Source of the DNA: Actinomadura sp. K4S16
GTDB taxonomy: Bacteria > Actinomycetota > Actinomycetes > Streptosporangiales > Streptosporangiaceae
Length of the DNA: 64,000 nt
Assembly: GCF_008327685.1 (NCBI RefSeq)
Contig: NZ_BDDE01000014.1
Span: forward strand, 1-64,000
Direction: 5' to 3'
Part shown: positions 48,327-56,367 of the stretch, in pieces
How positions within the stretch are numbered: the stretch's first letter is position 1
How the letters are laid out: each line of letters starts with the position of its first letter
Notes under the pieces: model-generated
The model's database searches: none
The model's input: the letters and a program-made list of their open reading frames with translations, nothing else
Told to the model about the DNA's origin: nothing
Position numbers and translations under genes: made by a program

Positions 48327-49163
48327 TCACGCTCGTTCTTTCAGATACTCCAACGATGCCTGATAGGCGCGTTCGATGTGACCCCGGATTCCGGACGCGT
48401 TCCTGTAGCGGACCTGGGTGAGGTCGACTCCGGCCTTCTGCGACCTGGCCCCGGCGGGCATGACGTGGACGGTCAGGCCCTCCGGGAGGGTCGCCATCTC
48501 CTCGAAGAACCGGTGCCGGCGCGCGATCTCGAACGCGACGAGGCCGACCTCCCAGGGCCAGCGCGGGGGCGCGAGGTCGCGTTCGATCCGCCCGACGTGC
48601 AGGACGTAGATCTCGGTGGCGCCGAGCATGACGGCCCGGCTCACCGGGATGCTGTGGACGAGCCCGCCGTCGTAGTAGTGCCGCTCCCCGATCCGGACGG
48701 GCGGCAGCAGCCCCGGCGCGGCCGACGACGCGAGCACCGCCGGGACCAGCGGGCCCTCGGTGAACCAGTGCGCCATCGCGGTCTCGATCCCCGCGGCGAC
48801 GCACTGGAACGGGATCTCCAGCTCCTCGAACGACGGGACGGGGAGCAGCTCGTCCAGCATGCGGCGCAGCGGCTCGTTCGAGTGCAGGTGGGTACCGGAC
48901 CGGGCCAGCCGCCACAGCCGGGAGATGAAGGGTGAGCCGAACACCTCGCGGACGGACTCGTCCGACCACAGGCTGGTGAGCCGCTCGACCGCCGCGTCCG
49001 GTCCGGCCGCGACGAGCACGCCGTTGAGCGCGCCGATGGACGTCCCGACGACGAGGTCGGGGCGCACGCCGGTCTCCCGCAGCGCCCGGAGCATGCCGAC
49101 CTCGTGCGCGCCGAGCACGCCTCCGCCCCCGAGGACGAACGCCACCCGCGGCTCCCGTTCCAC
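48327..49163 (-). CDS. Patatin-like phospholipase
   Basis: 278-residue Ser-Asp dyad lipase. The oxyanion loop is VLGGGGVLGAHEVG near the N-terminus, the nucleophile elbow GTSIG (Ser about 44) and the catalytic aspartate in YYDGGLVHSIPVS. The GTG start at 49163 has AGGGAGA upstream and places the glycine loop at residue 10, as usual. It is expected to release fatty acids from membrane lipids. The acyltransferase gene follows after one base. Confidence 0.9.
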   Translation of the reverse strand: MEREPRVAFVLGGGGVLGAHEVGMLRALRETGVRPDLVVGTSIGALNGVLVAAGPDAAVERLTSLWSDESVREVFGSPFISRLWRLARSGTHLHSNEPLRRMLDELLPVPSFEELEIPFQCVAAGIETAMAHWFTEGPLVPAVLASSAAPGLLPPVRIGERHYYDGGLVHSIPVSRAVMLGATEIYVLHVGRIERDLAPPRWPWEVGLVAFEIARRHRFFEEMATLPEGLTVHVMPAGARSQKAGVDLTQVRYRNASGIRGHIERAYQASLEYLKERA

Positions 49164-49288
49164 CCGCTCTCCCTTCGCGCTCCGCCAGTCGGGCGCTGGA
49201 AGCAGCCTCACCCGTGGGAAACGGGATAAACGGGCCGGGGAGCACGGTGGCCGTGACCTGCGGGTCCGTGACCCGCACGGCTGCCCGA

Positions 49289-49330
49289 GGGGGCCGGCCG
49301 CCCTGGGGGTGGGGCGGGCGACCGGCCCCC
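49289..49330 (-). terminator. Hairpin terminator after the GH3 gene
   Basis: GGGGGCCGG (49289-49297) pairs perfectly with CCGGCCCCC (49322-49330); the 24-nt interior can fold again (CCGCCC with GGGCG). It lies 14 nt past the beta-glucosidase stop. Confidence 0.65.
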
Positions 49331-49343
49331 GGCGGGACGTCCG

Positions 49344-51272
49344 TCAGCCGCGGACGCGGGTCTTCAGGCCGTAGCCGTAGGGGAACAGCGGCCGGTAGTC
49401 CCGGTCGCCGACGTTGATCGGCTCCTGGCCCTCGCCGGTGGGCCAGGTCACCGACAGCCTGCCGGTGAACGGGCGCTTGCCGAACAGGACGTCCGCGACG
49501 CCGGCGCCCTCGCTGCCCGGCAGCCAGGACATGACGAACGCGTCCGTCTTCGGCAGCTGGTCGGTGACGATCTGCGGGCGTCCGGCGACGTCCAGGACGA
49601 CGCAGGTCCTGATCGCCGAGCAGACCTTGTCGATCGCGGCCTTGTCCGCGTCGGACAGGTTCAGCGTGTGGCCGTTGCCGACGTCGCCGACGCCCTCCGC
49701 GTAGGGCGTCTCGCCGACCACCACGATGCCGACGTCACTGCCGGCGGTGGGCGCCGAGGCGTCCTCGCTGTAGGTGACGTGGGACGAGTTCTGCTTGATG
49801 CCGTCCAGGATCGTCGTGCCCGGGATGATGTCGCCGGACGAGCCCTGCCACGTGACCGTCCAGCCGCCGGCCTGGTTGCCGATGTCGTCGGCGTTGGTCC
49901 CGGCCACGTAGATCCGCTGGTTCTTCCTCAGCGGCAGCGCGTTCCCGGAGTTCTTCAGCAGGACCTGCGACTTGGCGACGGCCTCGCGAGCGACCGCGCG
50001 GTGCTCGGGCGACCCGATCGTCTTGGCGTTGCTCCGGTCGGTGTAGGGGCGCTCGAACAGGCCGAGCTCGAACTTCGCCTTCAGGATCCGGCCGACCGCG
50101 TCGTCGATCCGCGCCATCGGCACGCGGCCCGCCTGCACCTCCGCGAGCAGCGTCTGGACGAACTGCGGCGCGCTGTAGGGCTCCATGAACATGTCCATGC
50201 CGGCGTTCACGGACGTGCGGACCTGCGTGGCGTAGTCGCCCGGGATCTGGTGGATGGCCTCCCAGTCGCTGATGAGGAAGCCGTCGAACCCGATCTTCTG
50301 CTTGAGGACGTCGGTCAGCAGCTCCTTGCTCGCGCTCATCTTGACCGGGTTGCCGACGCCGTCCTCCTTCCAGTCCACGCTGGAGAACGACGGCATGATG
50401 CTGCCGACGCCGTACTTCTTGACCGCCACGACGTAGGGGGCGAGGTCGACCGCGGCGAAGTGCTTGCGGTCGGTGACGGTGACGCCCTGGTCGATCGTGT
50501 ACGTCCCGCTGGTGGACGACCCGAACTTCGTGTCGCCGTCGCCCGCGTAGTGCTTGGCGGACGCCAGGACGTGCCGGTTCGTGGCCAGGTCGCTCTTGCG
50601 CCGTCCCTGGAAGCCCTCCAGGCCGGTCTCCATCTGGATGACGAGCCGCGGGTCCTCGCCGAAGCTCTCGTACGCGCGTCCCCACCGCAGGTCGCGGGTG
50701 ACGCAGACGCAGGGGGCGAATGCCCACTGGGGTCCGGTCGCCCTCGTCTCCATGGCCGTGATCTGCTCCTCCCGGCGGACGAGGCCGGGGTCGCGGGTCG
50801 CGCCCATCGCGATGTTGTGCGGGAAGACGGTGGCGCCGACGAGGTTGTTGTGGCCGTGCACCGAGTCGATCCCGTACAGCAGCGGGATCTTCAGGCGGGT
50901 GGCGAGCGCCTTGGACTGGTAGGCGTCGACCATGTCCGCCCAGCCCGCGGGGGTGTTGTCGGCGGGCACCGATCCGCCGCCGGACAGCACCGACCCGAGG
51001 GCCAGCTTCGTGATCTGGTCGCGGTCGCCGTCGACGGCGCCGCGCTCGGCCTGCGTCATCTGGCCGACCTTCTCCTGCAGCGTCATGCGGCCGAGCAGGT
51101 CCTGCACCCGCTGCGCGACGGGGAGCCGCGGGTTCAGGTAGGGGGCCCGCTGGGGCGCCTCGGCCAGCGCGGGCTGCGCCGCCACGGCCGACGGCAGGGC
51201 GGCGACGGTCGCGAGCGCGACCAGTGATCGCCCGATCCGGGTGGCGATGACACGTCTGTGGGAGTGTGGCAA
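49344..51272 (-). CDS. Secreted GH3 beta-glucosidase
   Basis: 642-residue glycoside hydrolase family 3 enzyme, exported by a Sec signal (basic start, then SLVALATVAALPSAVAA). The (beta/alpha)8 domain has KHYAGDGDTKFG and the catalytic nucleophile aspartate in GFDGFLISDWEAIHQI. The C-terminal sandwich domain follows with SGNALPLRKNQRIYVAGTNA and GVADVLFGKRPFTGRLSVTW. The start is a TTG with AGGAGG 6 nt upstream; no ATG or GTG fits as well. It releases glucose from beta-glucans or cellodextrins outside the cell. Confidence 0.88.
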   Translation of the reverse strand: MPHSHRRVIATRIGRSLVALATVAALPSAVAAQPALAEAPQRAPYLNPRLPVAQRVQDLLGRMTLQEKVGQMTQAERGAVDGDRDQITKLALGSVLSGGGSVPADNTPAGWADMVDAYQSKALATRLKIPLLYGIDSVHGHNNLVGATVFPHNIAMGATRDPGLVRREEQITAMETRATGPQWAFAPCVCVTRDLRWGRAYESFGEDPRLVIQMETGLEGFQGRRKSDLATNRHVLASAKHYAGDGDTKFGSSTSGTYTIDQGVTVTDRKHFAAVDLAPYVVAVKKYGVGSIMPSFSSVDWKEDGVGNPVKMSASKELLTDVLKQKIGFDGFLISDWEAIHQIPGDYATQVRTSVNAGMDMFMEPYSAPQFVQTLLAEVQAGRVPMARIDDAVGRILKAKFELGLFERPYTDRSNAKTIGSPEHRAVAREAVAKSQVLLKNSGNALPLRKNQRIYVAGTNADDIGNQAGGWTVTWQGSSGDIIPGTTILDGIKQNSSHVTYSEDASAPTAGSDVGIVVVGETPYAEGVGDVGNGHTLNLSDADKAAIDKVCSAIRTCVVLDVAGRPQIVTDQLPKTDAFVMSWLPGSEGAGVADVLFGKRPFTGRLSVTWPTGEGQEPINVGDRDYRPLFPYGYGLKTRVRG

Positions 51273-51753
51273 CTCGTCCCTCCTGGGTCGCTCCGAAGGA
51301 CGCCGCGCGGCCCGGCGGACCGCGCGCGGCCGGACGCCGGGGTCATGGCTCGCCCGGACGGCCATGACCCCTGCGCCGGCGACGTCATCTGGAACCTCCC
51401 CCGGCGCCCGGCCGGCTGTCAATGGATCTTCACAGCACCGGCCGCCGCCTTGTGGAAATCATGGAAGAGGGCTTGACGGGTACTAAATTCACAAGTTGAA
51501 TCATGGGCCGAACTAAGCCGCTCGCACGGGTGGGCCCGCACATCCCCCGCCCACCCGGCCACCGCGTCCCGAGAAGTGGACGCAGGCATCGAGAAGCGGG
51601 CGGACGCCCCTGAAGGCTCCGCCACACCACCCCCGCTGACCACACCCGGCCACCGGCGGCCTCGCGGCACGCGCCGGGACGGGCGCCCCGTCGGCCGGCG
51701 GGTGAGAATCGGCCGACGGGGCGCGCCGTCATCCGGGGTGGCTCAGGATCGGG
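51273..51753. other. Intergenic region upstream of GH3 and downstream of the PRC gene
   Basis: About 480 bp with no supported gene. An A+T-richer patch (51470-51505) contains TTGACG and the inverted repeat ATTCA-CAAGT-TGAAT (51487-51501), which might control the beta-glucosidase gene. The right end holds the PRC gene terminator. Short open frames here lack ribosome sites and conserved content. Confidence 0.5.
51683..51724 (-). terminator. Strong hairpin terminator after the PRC-barrel gene
   Basis: A perfect 15-bp stem (GCGCCCCGTCGGCCG / CGGCCGACGGGGCGC) with a 12-nt loop lies 30 nt beyond the PRC gene stop. Confidence 0.9.
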
Positions 51754-52812
51754 TCACGCGGACGGGCTGCCGCCCTCACCTCGCTCCTCCAGGTGGGGGC
51801 CGCGCGCGCCGTCGTCACGCGTGACCTCGATGCGCTCCTTGCGGAGCTCGCCGCGCACCGTCTGCTCGTCCTGCACCTGCTCGGTGCGGAGCCGGACGCG
51901 CTCGACCGGCACGGTCTCCTTGGTGATGACCGCGCGCTCCTCGTAAAGGATGATCTCCTGGTCGGCCTCGGAGATGGTCACCTTCGGGTCCGGGCCGCCG
52001 CCCGTGATGGGCTCCCGGTCGATCCGGATCTCCTCGTGCGAGACCGGGATCGTCTGCTCGACCATCTCGGTCTCGATCCACTTGCGCACCCGGACGCGGC
52101 CGGCCTCGTGCCGCTCGGTGCCGATGCGCATCTGCTCCTCGGAGCGGGTGATCTCGGTCATCGGCGCTTCCGCGCCCTCGCGCGCCGACTGGGGCGGCAT
52201 GGTCCGCCCGGGGGCCCGCTCGCCGGCCGCACCGCGCTTGCCGCGCTCGGGGTGGACGGCCATACCCGCAGGACCCGTCGGCCCTGGGGGGTTCGCACTG
52301 CCGGCGGCCTCGGCACGGCCTCCGGTCTCCGCAGCGCCGGTTCCGGCCGTGCCCGCGGTCTCGGCGGCGCCCTTCGGCGGGGCGGTGCCCGCGGGGCGGG
52401 TGGTCTCACTCGTCTCGGTGGTGCCGGCCGTGCGCGCGCTCTCGGTCGTCTCGGACGTGCCCGTCTCCCCGCCGGTGCGGCGGCCGGCCGGGGGACGCAC
52501 GCCGTAGTGCCTGTACAGGTCCACGATCTGCGCATGCGAAAGGTGCTCGTCGGCATCGACGTTCGGCGCGCCCTTGATGGTCTCCTTGTCGTAGGGGACC
52601 TGCAGAGTGTCCTGGCCCTTGCGGCCCCCGGACAGCGGGACGAAGCTCTCACGCATTCCGAACCAGCCAGTGTGCACGGTCACCCACTCCGGGGCCCCGG
52701 AGTCGTCGTTGAGGTAGACCTGCTTGACCGTGCCGACCTTCGTCCCATGGGTGTCGGTCACGCTCATGCCCATGAGCTCCCGCACCTGTGTCTGCGTCTG
52801 CACGTTGAGCAC
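51754..52812 (-). CDS. PRC-barrel and DUF2382 domain protein
   Basis: 352 residues. The N-terminal PRC-barrel (about 8-85) reads LMGMSVTDTHGTKVGTVKQV and ESFVPLSGGRKGQDTLQVPY. A long Ala/Gly/Thr/Pro/Glu-rich linker (about 105-215) follows, then the DUF2382 domain (about 225-340): MRIGTERHEAGRVRVRKWIE, EEIRIDREPITGG and ILYEERAVITKETVPVERVR. This architecture is common in actinobacteria and is tied to stress and membrane association, without a known reaction. GTG start with GGAAG upstream. The charge-rich linker makes it partly disordered. Confidence 0.88.
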   Translation of the reverse strand: MLNVQTQTQVRELMGMSVTDTHGTKVGTVKQVYLNDDSGAPEWVTVHTGWFGMRESFVPLSGGRKGQDTLQVPYDKETIKGAPNVDADEHLSHAQIVDLYRHYGVRPPAGRRTGGETGTSETTESARTAGTTETSETTRPAGTAPPKGAAETAGTAGTGAAETGGRAEAAGSANPPGPTGPAGMAVHPERGKRGAAGERAPGRTMPPQSAREGAEAPMTEITRSEEQMRIGTERHEAGRVRVRKWIETEMVEQTIPVSHEEIRIDREPITGGGPDPKVTISEADQEIILYEERAVITKETVPVERVRLRTEQVQDEQTVRGELRKERIEVTRDDGARGPHLEERGEGGSPSA

Positions 52813-53156
52813 CTCCGCTTCCGTGAACGCTCCCGGACGGCGGGGGGCAGGGGGGAGGCGGTGCCCGCCACTCGGTAGCAGTGTTCTATTTGATCCCGAG
52901 TTGCCGCATTACCTGCTGCTTTTCCGGATAGGGTCGCTATAAACGTGTTTGCAGAGTTATGGGGAACGATTTACCAAGTTCTTGCCGCGCACGCCAGCGT
53001 CCCTCGCAGCCCGCTTTCTCCGCATATATCCGGAAGCGCCCAATTCCCGAATGACGCCTTTGTCGATATGGTGATCATTTTATCCGATTGCGGTTTTTAT
53101 CACCCCGCTCCGCGCGAAGACTCCGAGCAACGCTTCCACACATTCGGAGAACCGAT
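52813..53156. other. A+T-rich promoter region of the second metzincin
   Basis: About 340 bp with no gene and a base composition clearly richer in A+T than the surroundings, with TATAAA at 52938-52943 and several T-runs (53088-53100). It probably carries promoters for the divergent PRC and metzincin genes. No clear palindromic operator is seen. Composition could also reflect acquired DNA. Confidence 0.45.
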
Positions 53157-54164
53157 ATGCGCGACATTTCACGAGCGGTGCGGCGGCCATGGACGGGGCC
53201 CGTCGCGGTTGCGGCCGCGGCGTCCGCCGTCCTGGCGTGCACGTCGTTCACGGAGGCCGGGGCCGCGCCGGTCCGGCGCCCGCCCACCTGGTGCAGGCCC
53301 GGCGGGATGCTCACGGCCCGCACGATGCCGCAGAAGATCAAGATCGCCGACTGCGACCTGCGCGGCCGGACGGTGCGCGGCGCGAACGGGCTCGCGGCGG
53401 TCGTCCCGTCCGACGGGACGTCCCTGGTGGCGCACACGCTGCGCACCGACGGCGGCGCCGAGCTGCGCATCGAGGTGGACGACCGGGCGGGTGAGATCAG
53501 CATCGGCACGCACGCCGGGCGGGAGCCGGCGGGCAGGCCCCGCCGATTCCGGGCGCCGTCGGACGGATGCAAGGACGACGCGTACCGTCCCGAACCCAGC
53601 AAGTGGCCGAAGGGCACCGCCGTCCGGTGGAACTACTACGCGGGCGCGGCCAGGCTGCCGAGGAAGCCCATCGCCGACGGCGTCGCCAACATGGCCGGCG
53701 CCCGGACCGACTGCACGGGCGCGGGCCGCTTCACGCCGCCGCCCGCCGTGACCGAACGTTACGCGGGGGAGACCAACCGGCGGCCGAACGTGACGGGCGG
53801 CGCCACCTGCGGGACCCGGGACGGGGTCAACACGTTCGGCTGGCTGGCCATGCCGAACGCGGACACCCCCGTCCTCGCGGCGACCTGCGCGTGGTTCAAC
53901 GGCCCGACGACGGTCGAGACGGACATGGCGGTCCAGGCGCAGGGCAAGCGGTGGTGGACGGGCGGGAGCTGCCCGGCGGGGAACTACTCCGCCGAGGGGG
54001 TCGCGACCCATGAGGCGGGCCACGTCTTCGGCCTCGCCCACGTCGAGGGCACCGAGCACGCCGGGCTCGCGATGACGCCGTTCCTCAGGTCCTGCGACGA
54101 CGGGCCCACCACCCTCGGCAAGGGCGACTACGAGGGGCTGATCGCGCTCTACGGCAGGCGCTGA
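53157..54164 (+). CDS. Secreted matrixin-like metalloprotease
   Basis: 335 residues with a Sec signal (AVAAAASAVLACTSFTEAGA). An N-terminal region of about 115 residues with several cysteines precedes a metzincin domain with the zinc site HEAGHVFGLAH (His285, Glu286, His289, His295). The segment CAWFNGPTTVETDM upstream is typical of matrixin-type substrate grooves. GGAGAA lies about 7 nt before the ATG. The upstream region is unusually A+T-rich. Convergent with the sortase gene. Possible roles are cleavage of surface or coat proteins encoded next door, which is inference. Confidence 0.83.
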   Translation: MRDISRAVRRPWTGPVAVAAAASAVLACTSFTEAGAAPVRRPPTWCRPGGMLTARTMPQKIKIADCDLRGRTVRGANGLAAVVPSDGTSLVAHTLRTDGGAELRIEVDDRAGEISIGTHAGREPAGRPRRFRAPSDGCKDDAYRPEPSKWPKGTAVRWNYYAGAARLPRKPIADGVANMAGARTDCTGAGRFTPPPAVTERYAGETNRRPNVTGGATCGTRDGVNTFGWLAMPNADTPVLAATCAWFNGPTTVETDMAVQAQGKRWWTGGSCPAGNYSAEGVATHEAGHVFGLAHVEGTEHAGLAMTPFLRSCDDGPTTLGKGDYEGLIALYGRR

Positions 54165-54220
54165 GCCGAGCGGCGGCGCGCCGGCCCGGCCTCCGGCCGC
54201 GGACGAGCGCGCCGCGGAGG

Positions 54221-54796
54221 TCAGCGCCCGGAGTCGATCTTGCCGACGACGACGAGGCGGTGCCGGTCGGAGCCCTTCGGCGTGCAGGTGATGAGCGTGA
54301 CGTACTTGCCGTGGGGCTCGCTGGCCCGCTTGAACGGCACCGCTTCCAGGGCGCGCCGGTCCCTCGGGTCGATGACGCGCTTGGCCCGCACCCTGTACAC
54401 GTAGGACGCGCGGCCCACGCGCAGGACGATCCGGTCACCGCGCCGCATCCTGTCGAGCCGGTTGAACGGGTGCAGCCAGGTCGTGCGGTGGCCGAGCAGG
54501 ACGGTGTTGCCCTCCTTCCCGGGCAGCGCCGTCCCCGGATAGTGGCCGACGCCGCGCCGCAGCACCGCCGCGCCGACGCCCTGCCTGACGCTCGTCTTCA
54601 GCCGCATCCGCCTGATCCGGATCTGCGCGATCACCGCCCCGGCCCGCGGCCGCGCCGCGGCGACCACCGCCGAACCGGCGACCGCCGCACGGCCGGAGCC
54701 CGCCACCGGAGCGGCATGCGCCCCGGGAACGCCGAGGACGGGCACAGCGCAGCCCGCGACGAGAGCCGCCGCGCACAAGGCCCTTCGGTCGAGCAT
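54221..54796 (-). CDS. Class E sortase
   Basis: 191-residue transpeptidase. A signal-anchor lies near the N-terminus (ALCAAALVAGCAVPVLG), then the sortase barrel with catalytic His103 in LLGHRTTWLHPFN, Cys171 in TLITCTPKGSDRHR and the arginine a few residues later. Class E sortases attach long chaplins and pilins to peptidoglycan at LAxTG-type signals in streptomycetes. It lies directly after the chaplin gene on the same strand (228 bp gap). GAGAGGG precedes the ATG. Its natural substrate is expected nearby, but no LAxTG is seen. Confidence 0.88.
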   Translation of the reverse strand: MLDRRALCAAALVAGCAVPVLGVPGAHAAPVAGSGRAAVAGSAVVAAARPRAGAVIAQIRIRRMRLKTSVRQGVGAAVLRRGVGHYPGTALPGKEGNTVLLGHRTTWLHPFNRLDRMRRGDRIVLRVGRASYVYRVRAKRVIDPRDRRALEAVPFKRASEPHGKYVTLITCTPKGSDRHRLVVVGKIDSGR

Positions 54797-55024
54797 GATT
54801 CCCTCTCCATCAATCGAGACCGCCCCCGGCATCAGGCCTGTCCCGCCAGCAGGGCCGCGCCGCCATCGCGGTCACGCCGGCACCGCGTCGGGTCGCACCG
54901 GGGCATGTCGGCTGCCGGGGTCGTGTCGGCTGTCGGGTCGTGTCGGCGTGGGAAGGGGCGACACGTCTGCCGCCCCTTCTCCGCCGTTCATCGGCCGCGG
55001 GTCGTCACCCAGGCCGACGCGTGC

Positions 55025-56104
55025 TCAGTGCGTGAGTTGAGAGCCGAGGGTGGCGGGCGCGTCCTGGCCCACGGGCGCCGTCGATCCGGTCTGGCCGGGC
55101 TGCGCCTCCCCGCCGGGCAGCTTCACGGCACCCGTGATCTTGTTCAGGAGCCTCTTCAGTGCGGGCAGAGGGGCCGCGCTGCGCTGGTTCGGCGCAGTGC
55201 CGGCACCGCGGTGGTTCGGAGCGGCGTCGGCGATGCGCTGGTTCGGGGCGGCGTTCGCCGTGCGGGAGCCATCCGCGCGCAGTGTCGAGGGCAGCTTCTT
55301 GTGCTTGCCCGCCGGACGGTGCTTGTGCTTGCACGGCTTCTTCTTCGGAGCGTGGCAGCAGTGCGGGTGCCCCTTGTGCCCGTGCTCCTCGTGTCCGTGC
55401 TCCCTCACGATGCCCGCCCCGCCCTTGCACTCCGCCTCCGCGAAGCCGAACAGCGAGAGGGCGTTGCCGCACGCGTTGATCGGCATGCTGATCGGCGCGA
55501 ACACCTGGTTTCCGTTGAGCAGCCCGAAGTTGCCGGCGGTGGTCATGTTCACGCTGCGGACGTCGCCGTGCCCATGGCCGTGCCCGTGACCGTGCTTGTC
55601 GCAGTGCTTGTGCCCGTGCTCGTGGCAGTGCTTGTGCTCGTGGCAGTGCTTGTGCTCGTGGCAGTGCTTGTACCCGTGCTCGTGACCGTGCTTGTCGCAG
55701 TGCTTGTGCCCGTGGCCGTGCTTCTTGCAGTGCTCGTGGCATTCCTTGTGCCCGTGCTCGTGGCCGTGCTCGTGCCCGTGCTTGTGGCCGTGCTTGTGGT
55801 CGCCCTCCTTGATGAACGCGCCGCCCTTGCACTTGGCGCGGGCGATCCCGCCGATCGCGAGGGCGTTGCCGCACACGTTGATCGGCATGCTGATCGGCGC
55901 GAACACCTGGTTGCCGTTCAGCAGCCCGAAGTTGCCGGTGCTCGTCATGTTGACGCTGCGGACGTCGTGCGAGCCGCCGTGTGCGCCGCCGTACGCGCCC
56001 TCGACGGCGATGGCCGGGACCGAGGTGGTGAAGGCGGCTCCGACGGCGAGGGCGCTCGCGGCCACCAGGGCGGCGCGGCCGGTGTTCCTGGACCAGATGC
56101 GCAT
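55025..56104 (-). CDS. Long chaplin with histidine-rich insert
   Basis: 359-residue exported coat protein. After a signal peptide (to about residue 33) come two near-identical chaplin domains, residues 57-96 and 190-229, each with GNFGLLNGNQVFAPISMPIN and two cysteines. Between them lies a His-rich block (102-180) of HGH, HEH and KHC units with several cysteines; a second His-rich stretch (236-270) and a Pro/Ala tail follow. Chaplins assemble into amyloid-like surface films on aerial hyphae. The histidine/cysteine clusters suggest metal binding. No LAxTG-type sorting signal is present at the C-terminus although a sortase gene follows. AGGAG lies about 10 nt before the ATG. Confidence 0.85.
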   Translation of the reverse strand: MRIWSRNTGRAALVAASALAVGAAFTTSVPAIAVEGAYGGAHGGSHDVRSVNMTSTGNFGLLNGNQVFAPISMPINVCGNALAIGGIARAKCKGGAFIKEGDHKHGHKHGHEHGHEHGHKECHEHCKKHGHGHKHCDKHGHEHGYKHCHEHKHCHEHKHCHEHGHKHCDKHGHGHGHGHGDVRSVNMTTAGNFGLLNGNQVFAPISMPINACGNALSLFGFAEAECKGGAGIVREHGHEEHGHKGHPHCCHAPKKKPCKHKHRPAGKHKKLPSTLRADGSRTANAAPNQRIADAAPNHRGAGTAPNQRSAAPLPALKRLLNKITGAVKLPGGEAQPGQTGSTAPVGQDAPATLGSQLTH

Positions 56105-56214
56105 GATGTATTGCTCCTGTCGGTTCGTTGCGAATCGTTGATCGGTGGTGATCGCTGCGCGGCACCGTGCGGGTGGGCGCAGCCCTGGCAGCGGCCATGC
56201 GCGGCCGTGCCGTC

Positions 56215-56299
56215 CGGGAAAGATCTGCGTTGCGGGAAAGATCTGCGTTCCGGGAAAGATCCCGTTCCGGGAGAGATCTGCGTTCTGGAAAGATCCAGG
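56215..56299 (-). repeat. Tandem 18-bp repeats upstream of the chaplin gene
   Basis: CGGGAAAGATCTGCGTTC-type units start at 56215, 56233, 56251 and 56268, with a partial fifth at 56286. Most hold an AGATCT palindrome; the third has lost one base and reads GATCCC. They lie 110-195 bp upstream of the chaplin ATG, fitting a multi-site operator or activator array. Confidence 0.8.
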
Positions 56300-56367
56300 T
56301 GAGGGCGGGCGGCGTGCGTCGCGCACGCGGCCGCCGGGAGCCGGCCGTTCACGGCCGGGCGGGGTCC

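Noticed and set aside
51576..51824. Small plus-strand gene between GH3 and PRC genes
   Set aside because: It runs into the PRC gene antisense and covers a strong terminator; no ribosome site or conserved content.
54260..56302. A plus-strand frame opposite sortase and chaplin
   Set aside because: Valine/leucine-rich repeats arise only from reading the His-rich codons on the opposite strand; the minus frames hold clear domains.
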